Of a DNA stretch of 64,000 bases, positions 34,947-45,718 are shown piece after piece. The stretch lies in NCBI RefSeq assembly GCF_018320785.1, contig NC_054881.1, forward strand, positions 24,366,275 to 24,430,274. Direction: 5' to 3'. A program made the position numbers and the translations under genes. The stretch is from Cheilinus undulatus. Taxonomy: Eukaryota; Chordata; Actinopteri; Labriformes; Labridae. Position 1 is the first letter of the stretch, and every line of letters begins with the position of its first letter. The notes under the pieces were generated by a model. The model saw nothing but the letters and a program-made list of their open reading frames with translations, did no database searches and was not told where the DNA came from.

Positions 34947-37812
34947 TTACTGGAGCAGTTTTGTCTTTAAGCTTTGAGCTTTCCTCGAGAGTTGAGTCAC
35001 ATCCAACTCCATTACCACCTTTTGAATTACTTCGAAAGTGTAGCGGAGCTGTGACGGATACCTCATGTTCAGAGAGTAAAAAAGTCCAAACAGCAAGGCT
35101 GTTGCAAGGGCCACATTGTCCAGATCTTGAAGAACCACCACACCCTCGATGATGATGCCAACATCAGGAAAGTCACTGCCTGGTGTCTCTCTGGTGATGT
35201 AGATTCCCACTGTTGTTTCTCGGAGTGGCACACAGGTGCAGTGGTCTCCAGTCATGTCTGGTTAAAGATAAAACATTTCTTGAAGCTTACAAAAAAAAAG
35301 ATCGCTTTTGGATACAGCAATTCTAATGCTATAGTTTATTTAAACCCACGTAAGCAGCATAGCAGATTATTACAGCCAAAGACTGCCCTTCTATGCTGCC
35401 ATTCATGGCAAATTTCAGAGAGAGGAAAAAAAAAACGGACACAACTTCCAGATCAAATGACGAGGAGCCTTCAAGCTTTACAAACTCATGTAAAGACTGA
35501 ATTCTCATCCTAATTTTTTTCTGAAAGTTATTTTCATGTTCCTGGATGATTTTTATCATTAACCTGGACTTGTTATACCCCAGGGCTCTATCCCAGTCCC
35601 AATTTCCACCCTTGTCAGATGAGGGTCAGTTCAGTGTAGGAAGATGGTGGAATTTTTCTTCTTTCACTAGATTCACAAATTTAAAGTGTTTTCACACTGG
35701 TGTAATCCCTAGTTTATGAGAAACAATTTTTTTTTTTCGCTCTGTGGCAGAGGGGTCAAAATTTTTCACTTTCATAATGGGGGGCTATAGAGAATAAGTG
35801 GACAGTTTGGACCATTCATTTTAATCTCAGCACTGGAATCACTTTGCCAAGGTGATAAAGAGGGCAAATGGACCTAAACAGTCCAAGTAGGATCACAGGG
35901 TTAATTAAATACGTTTTGAAATGTAGCAAAGCCACAATCTACTCACAAAACACTCACCATGTACTCCTGCAGCAAGACGTGGGATTCTCGTTCAGATAGA
36001 TGCAGAGTCCTTTAATGAGGACTCCTTCTGGCATCAATGTCATCCTTAAGAATTATAACAACAAAAATAGAGATATTTGAACTCAAATTTTCAGTAGCAC
36101 AGAAGAAAGTGACCAAAGACAAAAACTCTGGCTTTTTTTTAAACAGTCAGCATGTGACACCAGTATCTACAAAACATTAAAACAACCTGTTTGGTCCTGA
36201 ACTTTATGGACTGGATTTTATATCATCTCCAGAGATTATATAAAAAAAAGATACATTTATCACAGTGGGAAAGTGAATGCATGATAAATATGACTGGGTC
36301 TTTTCAGTGGAATCAGCACTCACAGGTAAAGGGAGATGAGCTTTGCAATAGATGCATATAAATCTTTTACTGACCTAATGCAATGCATATACATTTGAAG
36401 TTTAACAATTTAAAAGTTCTTACTGTCATCATGGCAACTATGTCTTTCAGCTTTTTGCCCTGCTCCCCCAATCGCTTTGCAAACACTCTCAGCAGACTTT
36501 CAGAGAGAAGGTCAAGCTGCAACAGAAACCTTGATTGTAGAGGCATGGTTGTGATGCGCTTAAACTCCGCATTAATCTGAAACAACATGAAATTAATTTA
36601 AATAACAGCACAGCCCACAGATTTTAGAAGACATTTCTAACATCAAAACCACACCTGCCCGCCATATCATGGTGTGCACTGTGCATGGTTAATCATCTGG
36701 GTTCTACTATGGAATATTTGGAAACACATTCTAATGAAGTCGAGCATTACTTTTACAAATGAACTCATTATCTATGACACAACTAGTCAGGGCATCATTT
36801 TTTAAACTACCTCCATTAGATCAAAAAGAGCTGGCCATCTATCTTGTACATTGCTGATCATGGGAGCATCACAAATGACTTCTTGTCTTCTTAATGCAAA
36901 TGTTCTGTCCATTTTAGCCCTAATTGCGTCTCTGTTGTTGCGCTTCTTGACATCTGAAAGGAGTTCAACCCTCATCTTCTCCAGGGACTGGGCACATTCT
37001 CCAGGTGGAAAAGAGGGGCAGTATTCAACTTCACCCCTCTTTGGTTTCTTAACATCAAAAGCAGGAGAACGTTTCTCAGCTGGTTTATATTTCAAAGAAT
37101 TCACACATACTTCAGGACATCCTACTTTCCGGAGATGAGTGCGATAGTTTGACAACTTGTATTTGAGGCTCATCTTCCATCCGTCATAGCCAGTGGGTGA
37201 GCCTTTTTCTTTTAAACATGGATGCTTCAGGATGAGTGCCTCTGCGACTTCGTCAAACTTACTGTCTGTGAGATAGACTGTGTACTTGACTACCTCCTGG
37301 ATCAACCCCTCTAATATGTCGGACTTCAGCCTTGGATCAGGGATCAGCCGCACCCCATTTTCTTTGTAAGTTACATGGGCCTTCTGAAGCTTAATTTCCG
37401 CATCGTATGTGAAACGGGGAACACAGAACAAATCTGGCCATGAAGCCCGTGATGACGTAGACTCTGGAGATGAAAGAATCACGGTGCTGTCACCTGAACA
37501 GGATGAGGTGTCACCAGGAGCACTGGTTGATGAAAAGGAGAAACTGTGTTCACCTTGGTCTTCAGGTTGGCAGGATGTGTATACAACTTTGAGCGTCGCT
37601 TTGTCTTGTATTTCTTCAATTGAAGTTAAGTTCATAAACTCGTTGCCAAAAAGCGTGTCCATGAACTGCAGTTGGAAGGGTTCGATAATTTTACACTGAG
37701 TCTTTATGTTAGTCTCTAGTTCAGCCACAGTTGAAGGCAGACCAGCAGAAAACATGACCCTCTGACTACTGTCTGGTCCAAGGATAACTCTGAGAATAGC
37801 CTGAGTTGTCAT
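34947..37812 (-). CDS. SAMD3-like accessory protein of the CACTA-like element (spliced)
   Basis: The product resembles fish proteins annotated as 'sterile alpha motif domain-containing protein 3-like'; its function is unknown. Exon 1 (37812-36811) is intact, 334 codons, starting MTTQAILRVILGP. Residues 1-80 look like a PB1-like ubiquitin fold (LQFMDTLFGNEFMNLTS, then IQDKATLKVVY). A Ser-rich linker follows, then a conserved block including VPRFTYDAEIKLQKA, LTDSKFDEVAEALILKHPCL and the GYDGWKMSLKYKLSNYRTHLR region. Exon 1 ends in GAG before gtagtt. Exon 2 is 36576-36424 (acceptor TTGTTTCAG, donor gtaaga, 51 codons). Exon 3 (36044-35958) has an in-frame TAA and appears to carry two small indels that largely cancel. 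Exon 4 (about 35257-34949) encodes TTVGIYITRE through KTKLLQ and stops, but its phase does not match exon 3. An acceptor at 37829-37831 upstream of the ATG implies a non-coding leader exon. The C-terminal part of this copy is probably broken. Confidence 0.75.
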
Positions 37813-38424
37813 GGTCTCACTTCACTGTCTGTTAGGAGAGAATAAGAAAATATAATTAGAATCAGTTTTATAACAAGACGTATTGTTAATCACCAAACCA
37901 AATCTCATCTTTTAATGTTAAAACCCTAATACTTTTAAGAATCTGACAACTTAATTCTGGAAAAAAACAGACATGCCAACATCAATTTGTCAAAAGTGTA
38001 CAAGAAATGGAGTAAAAAAACAAAAACAAAAAAACACCAGTGTGTCCAGGGTTTGCCATGCACATTAGCACGTGGCAGCAGAGAAGACAATGTTTTTTTT
38101 TACACTGTCTTCTAGTGTTGCCCAACACAGTCCTACCATTCCTTTCATAGCAGTCATGAGTGCATGATGTTGCCAATCCCATCACCATTTCCCACACAAA
38201 CAAGGTTAAACATGCAGTACAACAAACATATCCCTGTGATAACATTGAGAGGCTCAGGAGAGCACAGGACAAGACCAGAGGAGTGATGAAGTGTGCTACA
38301 GAGTCAAACAGAATTGAAAAAGAGTGCTCTCCAGGGTTTCCACACATTAATTTTTATAAAATTTTCCATTATATTCCCTTAATATTTATTGAATTTCCTT
38401 GGTTTATTTTGAATGCAAAATAAT

Positions 38425-38458
38425 AATAATAATAATAATAATTATTATTATTATTATT
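38425..38458. repeat. AAT/ATT perfect palindrome
   Basis: An (AAT)n tract turns into (ATT)n at 38441/38442, giving a 34-bp perfect inverted repeat able to form a hairpin. It lies between the two transposon genes. Confidence 0.85.
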
Positions 38459-38509
38459 GTTATACAATTAATTAATAAAAAAATGATCTTTTTAGTGATC
38501 ATAGGGAAC

Positions 38510-38830
38510 AAAACGGAGGTTCTTATTGGAGCAGAAGGAGAGGAAGAGGATAGAGATGAGAGGAAGGGAGTAGAAATAAGAGATGACCAGAGAGAAGACA
38601 TAATAAGGATGAGGATTAAAGAGATGAAGAGGGGAAGAGAAGAGCAGATAGAATTGAGACAGAGAGAAGACAACAGGATGCTGAGGAGGAAAGAGATGGA
38701 GGGAAGGAGAGAAAGGATAAGCAGAAAGAAAGAGGGAAGATTACAAGGAAAGAGATGAGGAGAGGAGATGAGAAGGAAGCAGCAGTACAGGAGGAGAAAA
38801 AGAGAAGTGGCAAAAGGAGAGGACAAAGAG
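38510..38830. repeat. Purine-rich (AG) tract between the transposon genes
   Basis: A strongly AG-rich stretch that creates long chance ORFs on both strands (38399-38758 plus, 38841-38404 minus) of Glu/Arg/Lys or Ser/Leu-rich composition. I read it as low-complexity DNA, not a gene. Confidence 0.65.
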
Positions 38831-39003
38831 CCAACAGCCATGTGTATTAAAATAAAAAATAATAATGTATATGTATATGTATGTACAGATATATTAAAAA
38901 TGTAAATATTAATATCTTTTGCTGGAATTGTGTGTCCATGAGAACCCTGGGCCTCCTTTTAAAGACTGTATGCAACTATAGGCACAATGATTTTCACATC
39001 ATC

Positions 39004-41684
39004 TTACCAGAACACACAGATTGATCTCTTCAATGTCACCATCCGCACACCCCCAACTACATAGGCAGCCAGTGGATACTCATCAACCAGTTCGGAGATT
39101 TCCACAAGAGCAAGTTCTCGTGCAGGAGATGGAGTCAGCTGATAGGCTCCATAATGCTCACAATACCATCCACACAGTAGTTTCAACACAAAAAATAGTC
39201 TCTGCTGCAAAATGCATATTTGATGGATTTCCCCAAATTCAGGCAAACCACCCTCAGAACCATATGCCACCATCATACCTGGTCTGTAGTTTATTCCCTT
39301 GCTCCAAACGTTTTTTGCTAGGTTTATTTCAGATACATCAGGATCTCTCTGTTTAAAAGCTTGAGCTAGCTCTTCCTTCAAAACATCTAGTGGGACAGTG
39401 GATACATCTGATACATCCAGCACTGGTTTATCAATATTTGGAGATGACAAGTGATAACCAATCATAATCTGATGTTTCACAGCCAGAGACAGAGGCACAT
39501 TTTTGAAGCAACTGGTGTGTTTCACAACTTTTTTAAAGAAACTGTGCTTTGCCTCAAACCTGATGGTCCAAAGTCCCACGAGAGGCCCCAAAAGCTGTAT
39601 CAGTTGTGGGTAATGTTCTATGTAGTGGTGTTTGGGCAGCAATTTTTTGTTAGGAAACACCTCTTGATACCTTTGTCGGTGATCTGAAATTTTGCTCTCA
39701 AGGTAAGCGATAGACTCTTCACTGTGAACTGGGGCAACCACTAGCTCAACAATCTGTTTTAGATCCAACAAGACCTGCCATACTGGCTCATGTTCAGGAA
39801 TCTTGGATCCAATTAGAAATGGGTGCAATCTTAACAAGCTCCAATTTTCATGGGCATTGCCCCCTATGGTTTTCCTGCTTGAAAGATTTTGTGGCAAAGA
39901 ATGAGGCTTATTGGTTTTGTCTGTCCACTTGTATGGGAAATGCAGAATGGAACCATTTATATCATCCAAGGTGATATACTTCTTTGATATTAGTAATGTG
40001 AGGCAATGTGCTATTTCAACAGGCACAATGCCTTGAAAAGATCATGAGCAATGTCAGGGGGGTAGCCACTGATGACATGAAAATGAGAAAGTGCTCCAGT
40101 AAAAGGACAGGCTCTTTTAACACCAAAAAAGCTACTGCCACTATCTAGCGCTGCTCTGACATGGGTTTCATGTGTTTCTTTTATTCTGAGGCTGAAAGTT
40201 CCTGACCTAACCTCATGCGATTGAATATCTGAAGCTGGTGCGGTACAAAAACGACAAAAGTAGGGGCCTGTAAAGTTCTCCACAAAACCTGCTATTCCAT
40301 GTGCTCCTAAATTGTCAGCAGCAATACTCTGCACTGTACCCTTCAGTGATTTGTTCAGTTGTGGGACAAAAATACCATCAACTTCCAAAGACCTCAGGTC
40401 CTGTATTAGGGGCTCTAAAACCTTGTCATAACCAAATGACTTTATATTGTCCGTTTTACACAAAATGGCCAGGAAAATTGAGGATAAACTAGAATGAGAC
40501 CCTGGGGGAAGGTTACTCAGTACCCAATACACAGCACAAAGTTTGTGGGTTTTGCGTGAGGTGCCCAAAGGGTTACAGACCTCGAAGTCATCAGCATACA
40601 AAGTTATGGATAAACTCAGGTCTTCCCCTGACAACAAACTATTTTCCTTAAAATGCAGACCATCCTTATAAGACCTGTACACATTTTTTTTCCCAGTCTC
40701 TGTCCCCCTGTGTGTTTTGTGATTACAAACTATCTTGTCCACAATATCTTTCCTACTCAGCAGCACTTTCAGGGATTCTAGGATGGGGATGTATTGGAAT
40801 GTTTTGTTCTCTTTCGCATCCAAAGTATATTCAATTGGTTCGACAACATTAAATTTTGCATTGTAATATTACTTAAGTTGATATGCAGAACTCAAGGGTC
40901 CATCCTTCCCTATGGCCTTATTTAGAGGATTTGCTGAGCACAGAGAAGAGACTGTTTCATCTATGACAGCTCTGTCAACTTGGAGCTTGTGTTTTTGAAA
41001 AATGTCCACTAGAACACCTTCAGCATGAGATTTTGAGAGACAGCCAGTTAAGTGGTGAAGTTCTACCAAAAAATCATTGATTGCTCTGCTTGGTACATGG
41101 GAAAAATGTTCTAATTTTAATAAAGCTGCTGCCAAACTGTGCTCGATCACATCTGGGAGGTCATTTAGAGAACCAGTACTGCTACCAGGTTGAGCATCCT
41201 CACCAATGTCATCATCAGACGTATTTGAAGCAGATTCTGGGGAAGCAAGGGTGGCTGATACTACAATTCCTGGTTTAAAATCTTTTGGTGAATAAGACCT
41301 GTGTTTTCTGCTCTTGTGGGATTTCAAAGATCCTAAGACGTTTGTTTGAAATTTGCAATCTAAGAACATACACGTTACAACCTCATTTTTCTTCAAATGT
41401 GCATTGACATGAGTCCAGTAATCCCTCTCAGTCACAAGATCTTTACAAGAACACAAATGGCAACTAAATGTACATTTCTCTGACTGATGACGACTAGTTT
41501 TATTAACATGACATCTATTCAAATGAATTAACAGTGCATTCCACGTTCTAAAAGTGCATGGGCAGCTTGCATACACACATGGAATACGATTGTTATTTCC
41601 GTAATGTCTATGTCTGACTCGATAGTGCTTCAGAATATCAGACCTACTTGGAAAAACTGAAGGGCAGGTCTTGCATTGCCACAT
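39004..41684 (-). pseudogene. Zinc-finger transposase of the CACTA-like element, two lesions
   Basis: This gene would encode a DDE-type transposase of about 890 residues. The ATG at 41684 is directly preceded by an in-frame TGA and by a 3' splice acceptor (TTTTTCATAG, exon from 41719), so the start is well supported. Residues 1-135 carry four C2H2-type zinc fingers (first: C4, C7, H20, H25). The middle resembles the Transposase_21 (tnp2) fold of CACTA elements: LYADDFEVCNPLG with candidate acidic residues, then VLEPLIQDL, AADNLGAHG and a CRFC pair. The C-terminal part has LPKHHYIEHYPQ and then TIRFEAKHSFFKK, with a candidate catalytic Glu. The frame is broken by an in-frame TAA at 40869-40871, with the same frame continuing on both sides, and by a single-base loss near 40034 where reading moves to the frame ending at 39004. 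A donor-like TTCTG|GTAAGA overlaps the final stop. Assignment by remembered family features. Confidence 0.82.
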
Positions 41685-42285
41685 TCACTCTGTCACTGGA
41701 ACACTTCTAGCACCATTCACTATGAAAAAGGAAACAAAGAAGGATTAAAGGTATGGTTAGAGATCCTGGAAAAACAGAACAGGGCAAATTTTAAAAATAA
41801 ACAAACAAAAGTCTAGGCTGCTTTCCTCAGCCTTCTCTCTGAAGCCATACTTCCAGAGCGCAGGGACACACACTGCTTGTTCAGTGTTGGATTCATATCA
41901 ACTGATTGCGAAAGGTTAGATAAATGATAGCTATACTTAGAATTAATAATAATGCTAGTGTGACGGAGTGTACTGTACTGAACATCTTTCTAATATTTTG
42001 TCCAATCTTTTCCCATACATGACTGGGGCAAAATATCCAAAACGCTCAGAAACACAAAATAGTCCACTCAAATAGACCACACCAGCTAAACTAATTACAT
42101 TAATCACCTACCTGACAATATATACAGCTTAAAGTTGAACCTATGACAGAGTTGTTGTATTAGATTGCACAGATGTATTAATGAAGTGGTCAGTGTGTGT
42201 ATGCATGTGCTGAGCTATTCACTAAAATCTGTAATTCATTATAATTACAATAACTATAAAAGAAAATACAACATCCGGTTCTCAC
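41685..42285 (-). other. Leader intron of the transposase gene
   Basis: Runs between the non-coding exon at 42355-42286 and the acceptor at 41720-41722. A further donor-like CAG|gtaggt lies near 42110 and may mark an alternative leader exon. No coding frame is supported. Confidence 0.5.
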
Positions 42286-42355
42286 CACAAAAACTTGAGC
42301 CAAAGATCCATCAGCTGACTCCAGGTGATATGCAGACTTGAGTTTGTCTGTCACT
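42286..42355 (-). other. Non-coding leader exon 2 of the CACTA-like element
   Basis: A 70-bp segment between a strong acceptor (polypyrimidine tract of T and C ending GCTGCAG) and a donor TTTTTGTG|gtgaga on the minus strand. It lies upstream of the transposase start and has no long frame. Predicted from splice signals only. Confidence 0.5.
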
Positions 42356-43133
42356 CTGCAGCAAAACAGGAAAAAAAAATTTAGGCATTACAAAACTGTA
42401 TTTCAATAAACAAACATTAGATGTACACTCACCAGCAACTTTATTTAGGTACACTGCATAAACTAACAAACCACTGTAAAATATCAAATGATTAATGTGA
42501 TTATTACCTTCTCTGATGAGAACAGAAAACCCCTTCTCATTACTGTGGCCTTGCATGAGAAACCATATTCCCTGTTTAAACACTGGGGTGACACTGCAAA
42601 GCCACCAGCTTGTATCCCAAAAAAAGATAAGAGATAAGTGTTCCCTACGTTAAGCAGCGGCAGGCCATCGCTCCGTGATTATTGCTCCCACTGCTTCAGA
42701 CATAGCAGACTCACACCAGTTAATGTGTCCTTTTTTGTTCGAATTTCCTCTCCTCCTGCTCATGGTCTCATTACACGGTGTTTGAGGAGCGGAGGTGCGG
42801 GGGTTCGCTAACTTAATGCTAGTGACATTAGCAGAGGCTGCTCAATGGCAAAATCTCACTAACGGTACGGCCACAGTGCAGTTAACACACATGTAACTGA
42901 ACAGTCAGCTAGCAAACCAATTCAAACAAATGACTAAGGAGCGCCGCAAAGTTAAGTTGAATGTAACATGAACGGCTCCCGCTCAAAAAACAAATTCAAA
43001 TGAAACATGGTGAAAAAGTAGCGCGAGCATAAAAGCTCACGGTACTTATTTAACGTTACATAGTGATTCTCAAGACATTAAACTACATTTGGCTGAGATT
43101 TCGACAACATTTAATCAGAAAATCCAGACTTAC

Positions 43134-43260
43134 CGAGCGAGTAGTGGCGTAGCGTTCCGTACCGCGAGCCCTTGGATGTGAGACGGTTACCTTCTTCTAC
43201 CCAAAATGCAAAGCGCGCAAGACGAGATCGCGCGCGGTATCACGATAATTAACATCGCAA
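43134..43260 (-). promoter_or_regulatory. CpG-rich promoter region and leader exon 1 of the CACTA-like element
   Basis: This short stretch is much richer in CpG than its surroundings (several CGCG and GCGCGC runs around 43214-43240) and lies about 180 bp inside the right terminus. On the minus strand it ends in a strong donor, GCTCG|gtaagt, at 43134. Together these look like a transcription start region feeding leader exon 2 and then the transposase. No TATA box is assigned. Confidence 0.5.
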
Positions 43261-43438
43261 CTTTATTGACTCACTTCATTCCAACATGATCTGAACAAAT
43301 TCATGTACTCTGTCTGCATATCATGTAGTTTCTACACCATATATTTACGTTTAACTTCAAAACATCAGGCAATTGGGTTAAATACACCCAAGATGCTTAC
43401 ATTAATCCAAGAGCTGTCCAGTCTCCTTTTTTTCAGTG

Positions 43439-43900
43439 TTCTTCTGTTAATCCACTCCCACTGGCACCAGCAACAGGTGTGTCCAATTCTGCCTGCATCC
43501 CGCAGGGATTCTGACAATCCATGTTGAATATTCAGAATAGACAGTGGACTGGTAATATTGATGTGTTCACTTAGGCACCAGCTTGACAAAGATTCCTCCC
43601 CAATGCAAAAGAAAAACACCACAACAATTACATATTTGTCATGCATAAAGGTGCCACCTATCAATAAAAGAGAAACTGGGAGCCTCAGGCTGATTCAACT
43701 TCCATTTATTGCTCAGTAGTAGTGATGTAAAAGTAATATTTACCAACCTTAATAACACATAACTTATTCTTAAGTCATACAGACGTGGAATTGTTTCCTG
43801 ATCTCTGGAAAAAACTCAGAGTACTTCCATCAGCTCTTGCAGACAGTAGACTAATCTTTACACTATTAACGTATGTAGTGATTGGATTTTTTGCTCTTTC
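43439..43900. other. Non-coding DNA
   Basis: Flank of the CACTA-like element. No gene or repeat is recognised. Confidence 0.5.
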
Positions 43901-44308
43901 CAGTGATCCGGCTCATTTTGCTTGGCTTAGTAAAAAGAGCTGGCTCTTTCAGCTCCCAAACAGCTCCTCATTCAGGAACCACTCTGGCTTTATTTTACCT
44001 GCTAATTTTAGCAATATCATTAAATATGATAGATATTTGGGCAGGTATTTTATCCCAACTGTGCTCAATTTTTAAAATTGATGGAAATATCATGCAACTA
44101 TTTTTCAGAATGTACTGTCTTCCTGAAACACCTTGCAGGTCAGATGAAATCTGCTCACTGGCTGGGTTTTATAACACACACCTGAAATAAAACATTAATG
44201 TTACACTATCAAACACAAGTCCATAATGCATGTTGTACCCTTAATAGAGGATAAAATATCATCCCCACTAATCAATCAAATAACACACAGGCACACACAA
44301 TCTATATG

Positions 44309-44342
<34 letters not shown>

Positions 44343-44433
44343 GATAAAACAGCTCTCAAACGGGATCGGGCTCTTATCGTTCACTAAAAGAGTCAGCTCT
44401 TTGAACCAGCTCATTCACGAACAACCCATCACT
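43901..44433. repeat. Possible hAT-like non-autonomous repeat
   Basis: The left part starts CAGTGATCCGGCTCATTT and includes AAAGAGCTGGCTCTTT. The right part contains AAAGAGTCAGCTCTTTGAA and ends TTCACGAACAACCCATCACTA. These motifs (GAGCCGGCTC cores and a CAGTGATGGG-type end) recall a fish hAT-derived repeat. No target duplication is visible. An (AAT)n run lies at 44310-44342. Confidence 0.4.
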
Positions 44434-45718
44434 AACGCCATGTTTTTACTATCCCTGTCATTAGATAATTACGGCCAAATAACTGCATAATGGCTCAGCG
44501 TTTCTGTGCCTTTATTATGCAGTGCACACAATAATGTGAGCTTACACTTTATTGTGGAGCTGTAAATAAGCACCATTTGGCTGCATGGACACAAACGAAG
44601 ATTCTAACATGTTTACACAGCTCCTGTTACTCCAACATACAAATAAGGGCAATAAATCCATGAATTTTACCAGCAACATGTGACACAGCTCCGGTGTCAT
44701 CTTGTCTAATATGAGCATGGAGGAGTTAAACAGAGCTTACTTTAATTGGGGAGTATGGGACAGGTGTATCATCGAATCCAGACGTGCTGAATACGTCTCC
44801 CTGTGGGCGTGTTTCAACAGAGTCCAACTGTTTTCTGCTCTATCACTTACTCTTATGAGAAATTCATTCACAGACTGGCTTTGCTGTGTTTTTGTTGTGA
44901 AAGAATTGTATAAATCCTCTTTTCCACATCATTTGTTTACAAAAAAATTGATGTTCCAGGACCCGCAGCAACTTTTTTGTTTACCCACTCCCACAGTGAT
45001 ATCAAAACTGCTCACTCCTGCAAGATTTGGATTGGGCTCTGTGGTACCCAAAGGATCCCACTCCCAATGTTGTTAAAAGAAGAGGGGATGCCAACTTTTC
45101 TGAAATTGGAGGTGTAAATTTACTGGAGCAACAATGATAGGATTCTCATGAGAGATGTTGTTTAACAGCCTGTGCAATCTTATTACTTGTCTCATTACAT
45201 CATCAGGCTACATTTCCTCTCAAACTTCTACAGCTCTGTTTCCTCCAGCTCCTGCTGTCTGAGAGGAAGATGACACACGTGGGGCTGGAGGGCTTGACAA
45301 ACAGGGTGGGATGAGGCAGTGAAGTTTCCCAGCAGAATTAGCTCTGCTGGCTAACTGTGGGTTGGTGTCGCTCTCTCACTGTCATAAGCATGGCCTTCTA
45401 ATCACTTTGTTATCCTCAGTATTTCTCATAAGGATTATATTTGATTAGTTTGATACAACAAACTTGGCAGCTGTTGCATTCTCATGTAATATGAACTGGA
45501 GGCAAAGAAATAAAGACAAAAATAAATAGAAATACAGGGTTTGTCAAACATCAGGAAACTTTAAATGACCGTCAGCCACAATAACAATGTAATGAAAAAG
45601 TTTCCAAAGCTTTATAAGACTCATGACTCACGTCACACTAAAGCATCGACTGCTTCAACAAAACTGTCTGAGTTTCTATAGTTTATACATTTAAGTGAAT
45701 AATAGTGCTAGATTAGAC
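44434..45718. other. Non-coding DNA with a short Tc1 3' fragment
   Basis: At 45066-45110 the sequence TTGTTAAAAGAAGAGGGGAT followed by CCAACTTTTCTGAAATTGGA resembles the 3' end of the Tc1 family whose middle part lies at 32560-32935. The rest is unclassified. The 124-codon ORF at 44702-45076 runs into this repeat and has no other support. Confidence 0.45.

Larger units (their letters stand above)
32942..43438 (-). mobile_element. CACTA/EnSpm-like two-gene DNA transposon, about 10.5 kb
   Basis: The left end reads CACTGAAAAAAGGA and the right end, inverted, reads CACTGAAAAAAAGGA. Both ends then carry a TTGGATTAA motif 20-30 bp further in, and the left subterminal region repeats TTGAGTTAA-type motifs. 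CACTG is the terminus expected for animal EnSpm/CACTA elements. Flanks give only a 2-bp TT match (32940-32941 and 43439-43440), shorter than the usual 3 bp, so the target duplication is uncertain. Inside, both genes lie on the minus strand: transposase first, accessory gene second, each with spliced non-coding leader sequence. A CpG-rich leader is next to the right end. Lesions in both genes suggest this copy cannot move on its own. Confidence 0.75.

Noticed and set aside
34947..37812. Interpretation as a host SAMD3 gene
   Set aside because: It lies inside the inverted ends of a transposon, next to its transposase, and the resemblance I recognise is to the multicopy fish family, not to vertebrate SAMD3 itself.
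38399..38841. Long ORFs on both strands (119 and 145 codons)
   Set aside because: They come from an AG-rich tract and an AAT/ATT repeat; the composition is low-complexity and the frames overlap on opposite strands.
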